Shown here: piece after piece, positions 33,720-44,156 of the stretch
How positions within the stretch are numbered: the first letter of the stretch is position 1
Layout of the letters: each line of letters begins with the position of its first letter
Assembly: GCF_035083965.1 (NCBI RefSeq)
Contig: NC_089722.1
Span: 18,972,642-19,036,641 of the forward strand
DNA length: 64,000 bases
Source: Branchiostoma lanceolatum
Lineage: Eukaryota; Chordata; Leptocardii; Amphioxiformes; Branchiostomatidae
Reading direction: 5' to 3'
Position numbers and translations under genes: made by a program
Notes under the pieces: generated by a model
The model's database searches: none
Told to the model about the DNA's origin: nothing
Seen by the model: only the letters and a program-made list of their open reading frames with translations

Positions 33720-35519
33720 CTAGTAGACGTCCAAGCGGTCAAGATTCTTCAACAGAATGGCGACTCTGGAACACAATTGATGGGAACATGTTAGGTAAGT
33801 ATTCAAAAAGAAAACACCAAAATCTACCACCTCTGAATGGCACTTTCTGCCACTCTGGTAGGTCTGATCGGTAGGTAGCCTGGGTACCAGATCACCGCGC
33901 TACAGTCGCTAATCCTTCGGCCGGGGAAGCAACTTGCCCCGCCACCACAGTTAGCATACGGTCCCTAATTATCTCTCGCGCTCGATCAAAGCGCGATAGA
34001 TATTAGAGGTGCCAACACTATACCGCGTATGATGTGGCCTCCCCCAGCCAAAAGGGGTTATCGTCTAGCGCGAGGGGTCTGATATCCAGGCTAACCACTA
34101 CGGTCATCATCCCACTCAATTCATGCCAAACTACTGACAGCGTATTGAAACAACTACAAACGCAAACAGATACACGGAAGTGGCGAAGCAACTTTCACGC
34201 TGTCTGGTCTTGCGACGACTCACCTTTCCTCTCGGACGTTCAGGTGGTCCGACAGGAACTTCTTTAAGGCTTCTCCGTGGCATCTCTTGTGGTCCTCCTT
34301 GGCGAAGGAGCCGACGGCCGAGACCTCGCACAGGACGAAGGGGCGAGCCGTGCCGCCCATGATGGCTCTCTGGCCCGCACGCACGAACACCATCACACGC
34401 TGGAGGAAGGAGTACAACACACGTTAAGCCCCTGTCACACTTGTGCGTATATAAAAGCCAGCATGAGTTGCGTATCAACATGTTTTTAGGTTAGTTTAAG
34501 TTTGCAGCCGAATAAGTGATTTCGTAGGTTCGATCACTAGACTGCTCAACGCTGGGTCAAAGTAGAAAACATCTTTCTCCCCGCAAAAGTTACTTAAACC
34601 GAATGTTAATGCGCAACTCACGCGCGCCCAATATACGCACAAGTGTGACAGGCCGGCTAGCTAGGGCTCTTAGATGTAAATATGTCCGCCATTACGCGGG
34701 GATACCACGGTAGCGCCGAGTGTCCCAGTAACGAGGGTAGTGGACACAAGAGGTCACGGGTTCCATTCCAGGATAGACGCTGTGACGTCCTTGGGACAGG
34801 CACTTAACACCTCATTACAGCAAAACGGGTACCTGTCTTCGGTTGCAATTGGGGAAGTAAAAAGCGGTGGGAGGAGAGGCATGGGCTCCGCCTTCCAAAA
34901 CCATGCTCTATACACAGTGGATAACAACCCACTGCCCCTATAGCTACATAGCCTCAAAAAGGCTATGGGACGACCTTTATCCACTTTTTTTTTACAACAG
35001 AAGAGAGACCATTGAGCGTCCAAAAATGTGACAGATCTCTTAACGGCCGCGTGGTCAGAGGCAAATAGAGTAACAATCACGGTGGTTGCCACAAAAAAAA
35101 GATGGCAAGCTTAAACTCCTGGGAAATTATTACACGCCCATTAAGCCAACTTCTACTTTTTTAAGTAAAAGAATTTGGTGGAGACTGGTGAAAAAGTGAC
35201 GGATTACACGATAGCGAAAAGGGTCCCCACTTACTCACCACAACGCTGTTTTGCAACCTCACTTCTGCTGTCAACGTTTGCTCCATTGAAAACACCAGTT
35301 GCTGATAATTCAACGCCAGCTGTTCGAATAACACGGAAAAAACTACTCGAACAGAGTAACTCCTCATGACTTTCTACTTGTAAGTATAGCTATATTTAAG
35401 ACATAACCTGCCTCTGGTGGTTTTGCTAGTTGTTCCGCCAAGAAAGTCGTAACTTTTCCCTCCACGTCTGATGCTATGGCGTCTCCAGCAAGGTTGGTGT
35501 TCAGAACACACAGCGGCAT
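33720..35519 (-). CDS. MIF: MIF/D-dopachrome tautomerase-like gene, canonical three-exon form
   Basis: Cytokine-like tautomerase superfamily protein; family members form trimers with ketonase/tautomerase activity at the N-terminal proline. Exons on the minus strand: 35519-35403 (MPLCVLNTNLAGDAIASDVE then GKVTTFLAEQLAKPPEAGY), 34399-34224 (RVMVFVRAGQRAIMGGTARP and on to LNVREE) and 33765-33720 (RVAILLKNLDRLDVY, stop). Phases 0 and 2 agree; total 112 residues against 115 in human MIF, with the same three-exon layout. Pro2 (catalytic after Met removal) and the Lys of KPP are present. Human Tyr95 has no obvious counterpart and the C-terminus is short. The first donor (TAT then GTCTTA) is weak; AGGTTATG six bases earlier would break phase. 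A MITE lies 32 bases before the acceptor of exon 2. Confidence 0.85.
34431..34652. mobile_element. MITE with CCTGTCACACTTGTGCGTAT termini
   Basis: 21-bp perfect inverted termini at 34431-34451 and 34632-34652. The outermost bases (CCCCTGTCACAC on the left) match the MITE at 12896-13172, so both belong to one terminus family despite different interiors. It lies between MIF exons 1A and 2. Confidence 0.85.
34715..34960 (+). repeat. tRNA-derived SINE in the MIF intron
   Basis: Box A-like TAGTGGACACAAGAGG region, box B-like GGGTTCCATTCC at 34758-34769, followed by CCTTGGGACAGGCACTTAAC and CCTCATTACAGCAAAACGGG. Same general body plan as the SINEs at 18570 and 21545. Confidence 0.65.
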
Positions 35520-37489
35520 CTTTACTGGAACTCGATAAACTGGGTCGACTTCGAAGCTAATATCTGCGTACGTACTTTCCGGGACTTCCTTTAACGCTCT
35601 AGAAGCTCTGTGAGAGTTTCCTTCTGGAGATGTTGTATGGTTGGGATCCCGGAGTTGGAAACAACTCTTCCTGGTGACGCTTCAAACAGAAAAGCCGAGT
35701 TTCTGTAGACTTAGACAACTCGTCTCCCACGTCTTTGTGTGCGGCTGTGCGACAACCTGTATTCCCTCCCACTGTTAAATTTTGTTTTTATTCCGCCCAG
35801 TTACGCGTGTTCTAATCGGTTTGACGATTTGTTTTCTTCTTCTATAGGCTAACCATTGAGTCGAAAGGAGGCTAATCATGACTATTTTGAATTATCACAA
35901 GTAGAACGGTTGGATGCGTCAGGTAGCAGTCCAACTCATTATCTCCATGAAAAAAGGCTTTTTCATGGATATACTGTTTTGCTTGCGTTTGGTGTTTGTG
36001 TGTATGTATGTGTCACCGGATGCTTAAAGTCACCATAACTGTAGAACCTGTACATGGATTGTAATGATTTTTGGTATGTGGGTGGGTGTTAAGAGGAGGA
36101 AGGTCAAGGTCGATTTTGGGCCCCCTGGCATTTGTGATTGGAACTGCAATGGTGTATTTTTAAAAATCTTCAATGTAGAAGAACTGAAGAGAGGATCGAC
36201 AGATCGTCATGTTATTTGGTACACAGGTAGGTTAGACCAAGATGTACACACTTAAGTACAAACTATGCAAATGAGACCAAATTTGCATAAGTAAGGAGGT
36301 AAATCGTTTGCATGTGTGTCGCTGGATGCTTAAAGTCAGCATAACTGTATAACGTGTAGATGGATTGTAATGATATTTGGTATGTGGGTATGCGCTGGGA
36401 GGAGAATGGTCAAGGTCGATTTTGGGTCCCCTGGTTTGTGTCCCTGGAACTACAATGGCCTATTTGTAAAAATGTTCTAAAGGGGTATAACTGAAGAAAG
36501 GAACAACAGATTTCCATGTTATTTGGTACGCAGGTAGGTTGGACAGAGATGTACACACTGAAGTGCAAATCATGCAAAGTTAGTGTGTTTGCGTGTGTGT
36601 GCGCGTGTGTGTATGTTTGTGTCACCGTGTGTGTATGTATGTGTCACCGGATGCTTAAAATCAGCATAACTATAGAACGTGTAGATGAATTGTAATGATA
36701 TTTGGTATGTGGGTAGGTGTCGGGAGGAGAAAGGTCAAGGGTGATTTTGGGCCCCCTGGTATGTGTCACTGGAACTGTAATGGCGTATTTGTCAAAATCT
36801 TCAAAGGAGAATAACTGAAGAAAGGAGCGACAGATTTTCATGTTATTTACTATGCAGGTAGCTTAAGCAGAGATGTATACAATGAAGTGCAGATTATGCA
36901 AATTGGACTTAATTTGCATAAGTAATGAGGAAAATCTATATCTGCAGTGTTATCATGTGGCACCCCACCTGTCAGTAGCTATTTATAGCGAAAGTAGGTC
37001 AGACTTCTCCCCTTACAGTGTGGGTCATACCATTGAGCGATATAGAATGGGGGGAACTGGTTTAATAGAAAAACAACGTTTCATGGAGATTTTGGGTCCT
37101 AAGACTCTTGTTATACACTGAGACACTGAGGAAATATGTCCATCGATTCTGTAAGGATGCCTATGGTTGAATAGAATTTGTGACAAAACAGAAAGCTATG
37201 TATAGACAAGAGAGAACATTTTCAAAGATGTTTGACGAAAATATTTTACATACTTTGAATAGCCACCATGTTATAACGTCAGTAGCTAGTCTACGCGGAG
37301 TAAAAAAAAAATACAAATTAACGTTAACTGACAAACTGCACTCTAATTACACAATGTATTTTGGTCTGGTCACTCGAGGTTTGAACTTCCTAGCCTATCC
37401 TCGGGATAACAGCACAGATCAAAGAACGGTTACAAAATTATGTCTGAATGTCTTAGTGTCTTAGCCCCAAGGAAATCAAACGCACTCAC
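35520..37489. repeat. Intron between MIF exons 1B and 1A with three direct repeats of about 306-325 bp
   Basis: Repeat landmarks (TGTCACCGGATGCTTAAA-type) lie at 36011, 36317 and 36642, followed in each unit by TTGTAATGAT(A/T)TTTGGTATG, AAGGTCAAGG, GGGCCCCCTGG or GGGTCCCCTGG, and TTGCATAAGTAA. The array fades after 36925. Related text occurs at 52250-52850. No exon of a second MIF paralog was found here. Confidence 0.75.
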
Positions 37490-37597
37490 GTCCTCCTTTT
37501 CCTGAAGTCGCTGGGCCAAAAACAGGGACAGTCCTCTGACGAAGTCCCCAGTTACGGAGCAAATAGGAAGGCTGGAGTGAACTGTAGCACATATCAT
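37490..37597 (-). CDS. MIF: Second candidate first exon (1B) of the MIF-like gene
   Basis: 108 bases, 36 codons, the same coding length as human MIF exon 1, followed by a strong donor (GAC then GTGAGT) in phase 0. This matches the phase of the shared exon 2 at 34399. It reads MICATVHSSLPICSVTGDFV then RGLSLFLAQRLQEKED and aligns with exon 1A (CVLNTNL..FLAEQLAKPPE). Residue 2 is Ile, so the catalytic proline is gone. An AG (TTTCAG) lies just upstream of the ATG, so it could also be an internal exon. I see no separate exons 2 and 3 for it between 35520 and 37489. Confidence 0.65.
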
Positions 37598-38097
37598 CAC
37601 GGCTGAAATTGTCGCTTTCGTGCACAGAACTTAAGGGGGAAAAATGGGTACTGCCGAAAGAATGGCTTAGAATTAATCCCGGGCTGCATCACTACGTTTC
37701 TGCACAACTTCAGCTAAAGACAGGGAATTCCCGGAGGAAAGTTTTGTCCATACACATAGACATTTGTGGTTGCCATTTAATCCAGCGTGCTTTATGATGT
37801 TCCGTGCACAGATTGATCGAGGATAATTGGAGATCTGTGGCCGGGTAACGAACGGTGTGTTGTGTTTTGGCTACCAGCTAAACGTTTCTGTTGGAGGCTA
37901 TCTTAGCATCTAGAGAATCATGTCTTACTGTACTAACTGCAGCCTCCTATAACCTCGAATCTTTGGGTAAGAGTTAGACTAATGAATCTGACCGTGTTTC
38001 TAACAGTCTGTAACGTTACTGTTTTGCTAATGGTTTTCTACTTTTTAATCGCGTACAAACCACGAGTACAGAGCCTGTGATTACTTTGAGTGAGATG
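37598..38097. other. Upstream region of MIF exon 1B, no gene seen
   Basis: Nothing convincing on either strand. It would contain the promoter of the 1B transcript if that exon is a true first exon. Confidence 0.35.
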
Positions 38098-41000
38098 TTA
38101 AGAGCCATTGCATGAGAAAACCAGGCAGAGGTGGGAAGATGGGGGTCGGCCAAATCGGCTCATACTTTGTATGTGTGATAGGTATGTTGAACTATCAACA
38201 ACCATATAATCAAAACCCTCCAGCTATTTCTCGTTATGGAGATCTGGGACCCCCCCTCCCAGACCCTCGAAAATCCAACAATTTAAGGCTGAAAATTACT
38301 GAAATTGCAATGGCTACCCTGGTAATTCTGATAAAGATACAAACATAAGTTTTGTATTTTCGTATAGAATGGGTTCCTTAGTTTTACCTACCAAAAGTTG
38401 AAGGTGAAGCATTGAACTCGAGAGGGTGTACTAGGGGGTTACCAGAACCAATGAAAACAGAATTTTCATCTCTTTGAATTTTAGTCATTTTTAAGGGGAA
38501 TTATCTGCCCTGGGCAGTGGCTTTGGAGAATGGTTTTACTGTTGCTGGAGAGAAGAACATCTACTGATTCAAAAACAAGCGTCGTAAATTTGGGACACTC
38601 ATAACGCGAGCCGTGAATGGGGGGTCTTTATGGGGATTTTTCGGGTTTGGGGCTATAATAAATCAGGTAATGACATCTCACTGAGGGGTAGGTTACGGCA
38701 CTTTTTTCTTTTGCTGGGTGAAAACCATGCATTATTATCATTAAGTGCTGAAATGAATGTAAAATGTTGATTTGGGCTCTACATGGGGGATATAAGGATA
38801 CTTAAAACGTGAATTAAGCTTGTTTTACCCCTTTTACAGTTGCTTTCTAAGACGTTAATTAGTAAGTTACTAACTAAATAAGAATGTGCAATTATGAAGT
38901 GCTCAATAGTGAAAAGGCTATGTATGGGGGTTATCAGGACTCCGCATATGTGATATCACTAGTACACGCAGGTACATCAACGGTGCAGAGCTACATGTAC
39001 TTTATATGGATAGTCAAGAAACAAGGCAGTCACTATTAATAACGAATGTCAAGAAACAGTTTTCGGCTGAATATATACACTTATAATTTCGGGTCAGTAC
39101 AGGTATCATACTGAAATCGACAGATTGTACATTGCAGTTGCAATTGCTCCATTTTAAAGAACATTCAATATTTAATTTTGGTATACGGTATCAAGCATTC
39201 TCGAAGAACTCAGCCAATGACTGTAGCTAGTAATTTCAATCTCTTTTACAGATTTACAAAATCTGATATGATACAATCCACAATACATGGTACCTGGCTA
39301 TTGGTTAGCGGGACAGCCAGGTACTTGGGAGCTAAGTATTTAATATGTGCTATGCTACGGCTGCAAAAGTTTTGAATATTGTTTGACCAATACAATATAA
39401 AAACTAACAGCATTTAATTAAAAAGGCACCAAAACATACATTTACCATAGGTGGTTAGAGTTTGTAATTATCTTATGAGAATTGAAATCTCAAATGTTGA
39501 AAAACGTTAAGGGCATCACTGAAATTCTTTGTATGTATTATTGCCGTAATACAGATAATAGTGCATTACAAGTCAATGGTTCATAACATAGAAAAGTCTA
39601 TAGAAACAGACAAACGCCCAGAACAGATAATCATCAACCCAAATCATGTGCAGGTGCGAAAAAAGGTCGCCACTGGGCAGATGTAAGAGACTTTCCCAAA
39701 TACTGGCCGTGTTCTGGAAAGTGGCAAGTGGAAACTTGATGCGTCATCATCAGTCCTGTCAGCTTCAAAGATTTCAGCCCTTTACATTTGGCACGTTTGC
39801 AGATGTTCATTTCTCACAAGGAATCAAAGGATATGTGATTGTAATAGTTGAAATTTTTGTATTATTACTTTCATCCTTTAATTGTGAGGTGACACAAGTT
39901 TCTTTACAAGTCTCTGGCAAGCACGACAGAATAAAGATCATTATCCTGTAGACCTACATCCTCCGAAATCACCTTCTTGAGAGTCAGTGCAGAACACGTT
40001 GATATACATGATGTTGGACTTCAATTTCTTCATAATTATATTTATCTGTCCCACGCGTATGTCTGTTTCTATGGACCTATGGTATGGTTTTCAGAATTGC
40101 ATGCATTTTGTAGATAGCATCAAAATTTTAATCTGCCTGCTGCAGTTTGCTTAATTCATTATGATACCTGCACTGATCCTGATTGACCATCAGAACTGAT
40201 ATTTAGCTAAAATCGTCTCATTTTCTTGATATGTGTTACAGTCTAGTTTCTTGATTGTCCATATAAAGTACATGTAGCTCTGCACCCATGTGCACCGGCG
40301 TGGGTATAATGTGGAGCCCATGCACAGCCTTTTTTTTATTATGTACCATTTCGATCATTTAGTGAGAAACGTACTTATTGAAGTCTTAAAGAGCAACGGT
40401 AAAATGTGTATAACAAGCTTAATTCGCATTTCAAGTATCCGTATATCCCCATGTACAGCCCAAATAAACATTTCTAATTCGTTTTAGCATGCTATGACAA
40501 TTATGCATATATATTGAGCTGAAAACTGCTTCTGGAAATTTGTTACGGTATCTGCCTTGTTTCTTGATTTTCCATATGAAGTACATGTAGCTCTGCACCC
40601 ATGTGCCTGCGTGTACTAGTCATATCACATATGCGGAGTCCTGATAACCCCCATACATAGCCTTTCACTATTGAGCATTCCATGATTGCACATTATTATT
40701 TAGTAAGTAACTTACTAATCAACGTCTTAAAAGCAACTGTAAAAGGGGTAAAACAACATTTTACATTCATTTCAGCACTTAATGATAATAATGCATGGTT
40801 TTCACCCAGCAAAAGAAAAAAGTGCCGTAACCTACCCCTCAGTGAGATGTCATTACCTGATTTATTATAGCCCCAAACCCGAAAAATCCCCATAAAGAGC
40901 CCCCATTCATGGCTCGCGTTATGAGTGTCCCAAATTTACGACGCTTTTTTTTGAATCAGTAGATGTTCCTCTCTCCAGCAACAGTAAAACCATTCTCCAA

Positions 41001-41197
41001 AGCCACTGCCCAGGGCAGATAATTCCCCTTAAAAATTACTAAAATTCAAAGAGATGAAAATTCTGTTTTCATTGGTTCAATGCCTTACCTTCAACTTTTG
41101 GTAGGTAAAACTAGGGAACCCATTCTATACGTAACTTATGTTTGTATCTTTATCAGAATTACCAGGGTAGCCATTGCAATTTCAGTAATTTTTATGT

Positions 41198-42140
41198 TTA
41201 GCCATACCTAGTATGGCTCAACATATTGTTTTTGTTCACGTTCTTCTTCTTCTCCTTCTTCTGCCATATCTTCAAATGGAATCTACTCCGTCATTTTTGG
41301 GCCAAACGGCCTGAAATTTGGCATGTAGGTAAAGATGGCAAATACTCTTAGGTGATTTTTAAATTTTGTTGAGACAGGCATTAAAATAATTTTTATGGAG
41401 GTTTTTTGGGGCATTTTTAGACAATTTTTATATTTTGGGCTCCTGTGCCCTGGTATTGCAAGCAAGTGACCTGAAATTCGGTACAAGGGTGCCTTGAACA
41501 TGTCCCTACAGGACTTCAATCACAATTCTGGTGTACATCACTTCAGAATGCTTCATTTTGGGGACTTTTGGGCCCATTTTCAGACCAAAAACAGGCCAAA
41601 AGTGGTATCCCCGTTCCATGTTCTATTTGCTGCTAGTCAAGGAATCCATGTTCTATCTAAGGATCCCCGCGTTCCATTTGCCACTGGCCAAAGAACGCGT
41701 GTTCTATTTAGGTCACCTGAGGTCATATTGCAGGAACACACGCAAGACTTTGCAGTAAGAAGCTCTTGGGGTCTCGCAGAACTTGTAGAGAGAATTTTTT
41801 TGCACGGGTGATTTTGGAACAGTCAATTTATGCATCGGGAGGGAGATTGGCGAAGTATGATGCTCTCGCAAATGTTGCCTTTCTACATGCAGTTAATATT
41901 TCGATTTGCCCTTTCCACGAAATCGTCTTCCGGGAGGGACGTAAAACGGGGGTCCCGTGCTCGAGGAGGTGCCTCGAACACGTTAAACAGCCTCATTACC
42001 CTACACATTGGGTACCTGCCTGTGGCACTGGCTGCAAATACACCTGATATTAAAAAATAAATTATTTTGGCACAGCCCACTTCTTGCATGGGGAGGAGTA
42101 TGGCTAAACATGCTGTATTTGCTCAGGGGCAAATGACGGT
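41198..42140. mobile_element. Inserted element, copy 1, inside the right foldback arm
   Basis: About 940 bp. Inverted sub-termini TGTTTAGCCATAC at 41199-41211 and GTATGGCTAAACA at 42097-42109. The uninterrupted left foldback arm shows the empty site (AATTTTCAGCC, read in right-arm sense), which fixes both insertion borders within a few bases. The body is homologous to 48055-48862 in opposite orientation. Bases 41912-42060 are an extra insertion (a SINE-like piece) absent from the other copy. Confidence 0.8.
41912..42060 (+). repeat. SINE-like fragment nested in element copy 1
   Basis: GGGACGTAAAACGGGGGTCC and CGAGGAGGTGCC match the body of the SINE at 1070-1325. The homologous element at 48055-48862 lacks this piece, so it arrived later. 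Confidence 0.7.
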
Positions 42141-42361
42141 CTTTCTAGTCAGCCTTAAATTGTTGGATTTTCGAGGGTCTGGGAGGGGGGTCCCAGAACT
42201 CCATAACGTAAAATAGCTGGAGGGTTTTAATTATATGGCTGTTGATAGTTCAACATACCTATCAGGCTATCACACATACAAAGTATGAGCCGATTTGGCC
42301 GACCCCCATCTTCCCACCTCTGCCTGGTTTTGCCTGGTTTTCTCGTGCAATGACTCTTAAG

Positions 42362-42493
42362 AACTAGCCTGAGTGCCAGCCTTTCTAGCTTCCGTCCGCT
42401 ACCCTAGCTCCGCTGCGCTACCCAAGCTCCGCTGCCGGCGAGCGGAGCTTGGGTAGCGTACGGAAGCTAAAAAGGCTGACACTCAGGCTAGTT
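42362..42493. mobile_element. Hairpin element, first of two upstream of TMEM35B-like gene 1
   Basis: AACTAGCCTGAGTG at the left end is complemented at the right end (CACTCAGGCTAGTT). Inner arms pair through AGCTTCCGT and GGGTAGCG..CGGAGCT. The left arm holds one extra copy of CTAGCTCCGCTGCG-like text. Confidence 0.8.
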
Positions 42494-42506
42494 AAGAACA
42501 ATCGCT

Positions 42507-42627
42507 GTATTCTCCAAGCAGAGGTTTTGGTCGGGGGGTAGTAGAGGCCGGGGTTTTTTAACATTGGCAATGTTAAAAAACCCCGGCCTCTACTACCCCC
42601 CGACCAAAACCTCTGCTTGGAGAATAC
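42507..42627. mobile_element. Perfect palindrome, 60-bp arms, with target-site duplication
   Basis: Bases 42507-42566 and 42568-42627 are exact complements around a single central G. The repeat AATCGCT (42500-42506 and 42628-42634) flanks it directly, consistent with a 7-8 bp target duplication of the hAT type. It ends 102 bases before the ATG of the first TMEM35B-like gene. Confidence 0.9.
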
Positions 42628-42729
42628 AATCGCTGGACGTCGCTGCTGCATGATCCGAGATGACACTTCAGATGAATCTCGCTAGATGTCACTGCTGCAC
42701 GGGCGAGTCAAACCTGAACTTCCTGAATC

Positions 42730-44156
42730 ATGGCGTCTGTGGGCGGGATAGTTGCGACCGTTCTCTCCGTGCTTGTGGGCCTTGTATTCGCCTTTTCCGG
42801 CGCTGTCAAGCTTTTCCCGGCAGTGAATCCAGAATTTCATCAGGAAATGGTCAGTTACGCTATTAATATTATATCTACTCTCCTTTCAAATCCCTTCGTG
42901 AGGTTTAAAGTTGTCTGCATATTTTGGGGCCCCGCCCCCCTCCCACTTCAACCTTGCACTGTCTGACCAAGGAGGTTAAATATACAAGGAGAACGGACGC
43001 AATTTGCCTTCTTTCAGGAGAGTGCGTTTCAGGCGTGAAGTAACAACTTCGCGTCAAGGTGCTAATTGCCCCCAATTTGCATTACGCGCGCTGGCGTGGG
43101 TCTTTGTTCACGGTCATTTTTTCAAGATGGCTCGACCGGGAGATGACGATTTTGAGTGGGGTGACTTTGATTTCAGCGATTTCAGTCTGACCAAAACCTG
43201 TTATTCACAGATGTAGATTCAGTAATTGTCAAGTTCTTGCTTAGCAGTGGGAATATGTACAATTTGGTGGACTTCAACAGATGAAAACTACTTGAATTAA
43301 AGATGTTCTTCCGTGTATTCTGGGTATTTAGAAAATCTAACGCAAAACACTAGAAATCTTTTATGGACATTCTTTATTTCAACAATCGCCTGGTGAATGT
43401 AACGTTTTAGAGATGTTTTTTATGACATGAGGGTCTGCATGCCTTTTTCCCATGAGGTGAGCTATTTCAAGTCACCGTTAACTAAGCCAGCCCGCCCGTC
43501 TTAAATGCAGTGCCAGTGTTTAAATATTGTTAAATTAAAAACGTTAAATTATTTCAAGCATATAGCATGTTATTTGTTACCCTGAATTCATTGTTAAAGT
43601 AAATCAGCAAATTATTCATATTTGGAAAGTCACAAGCCATCATCCGGTTATGTTGGTGTCTGCAACTTAGTTTTGCCAGATAGCTCAAGTTGCCAGCCGT
43701 CTGAAATTCACTGTTATGCATTGCCAGGATTCCCCCATGCAGACCCTCAAAGATGGTCTCATACAACTAATCATAGAAATGGCAGTACACTAACCATTGT
43801 CTTATTGAGCACTATAAACTTCTGTGTTTCTGTGTTTCTCTCTACAGGTCACCAAATTTGCCACATATTCTTCGATCTTTCCGCTGGCGGACGTCACAGG
43901 ATTCCGACCCTCCCCGGAGCTGTATCGCCAGGTGGTCGGAAGCTTGGAGCTCGTCACTGGCCCCGGCATCATCCTCTTTCCCGCCGAGCTGAAAACGCTC
44001 TGCAACGCAATCCTGTTCGTCATCATGTGCGGGGCGTGCTACACTCACTTCGTCCTCGCGGAGCCCTTCATTGTACCGATGGTGCTGGGAGCGATGCTGG
44101 GGTGCGTTTATTTCCTCAGGTGCCAGGGGGAGCCCTCCAAAGAGAAGGCCCAGTGA
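42730..44156 (+). CDS. TMEM35B: TMEM35B/DoxX-like membrane protein, tandem copy 1
   Basis: Small four-helix membrane protein of the TMEM35 (DoxX-like) family. The TMEM35A relative NACHO is an ER chaperone for nicotinic receptors; the role of TMEM35B is not established. Exon 1 is 42730-42849 (MASVGGIVATVLSVLVGLVF and on, with SGAVKLFP) and exon 2 is 43848-44156, with a phase 0 junction, 142 residues. FPLADVTGFRPSPELYRQVV lines up with the human TMEM35B block FPLKVFGYQPDPLNYQIAV, followed by three hydrophobic segments. C-terminus is basic-acidic (SKEKAQ). The 1-kb intron holds no recognised feature. Confidence 0.82.
43127..43216 (+). other. Small acidic open frame in the TMEM35B-like intron
   Basis: A 29-codon reading begins ARPGDDDFEWGDFDFSDFSL-like after ATG at 43127. 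It is in the intron of copy 1. I do not recognise it and there is no conserved-looking partner exon; probably chance. Confidence 0.15.

Larger units (their letters stand above)
38098..42360. mobile_element. Large foldback (inverted duplication) with a nested insertion
   Basis: The outer left arm begins TTAAGAGCCATTGCATGAGA at 38098 and the outer right arm ends with its complement near 42360. Pairing is clear for 38098-39090 with 40500-41197 plus 42140-42360, for example ATTGCAATGGCTACCCTGG, GTTACGGCACTTTTTTC and GGGGTTATCAGGACTCCG. Weaker pairing continues inward (39590-39640 with 40035-40085), with the centre near 39830. Text around 40235-40480 is an extra rearranged copy of right-arm sequence. 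No transposase frame seen. Confidence 0.8.

Noticed and set aside
35409..35519. MIF exon 1A ending at the stronger-looking AG/GTTATG donor
   Set aside because: This would end in phase 1, but exon 2 begins in phase 0. The TAT/GTCTTA donor six bases on keeps the frame and gives the expected length.
43127..43216. Acidic mini-protein DDDFEWGDFDFSDF in the TMEM35B-like intron
   Set aside because: Only 29 codons, no donor or partner exon and no recognised family.
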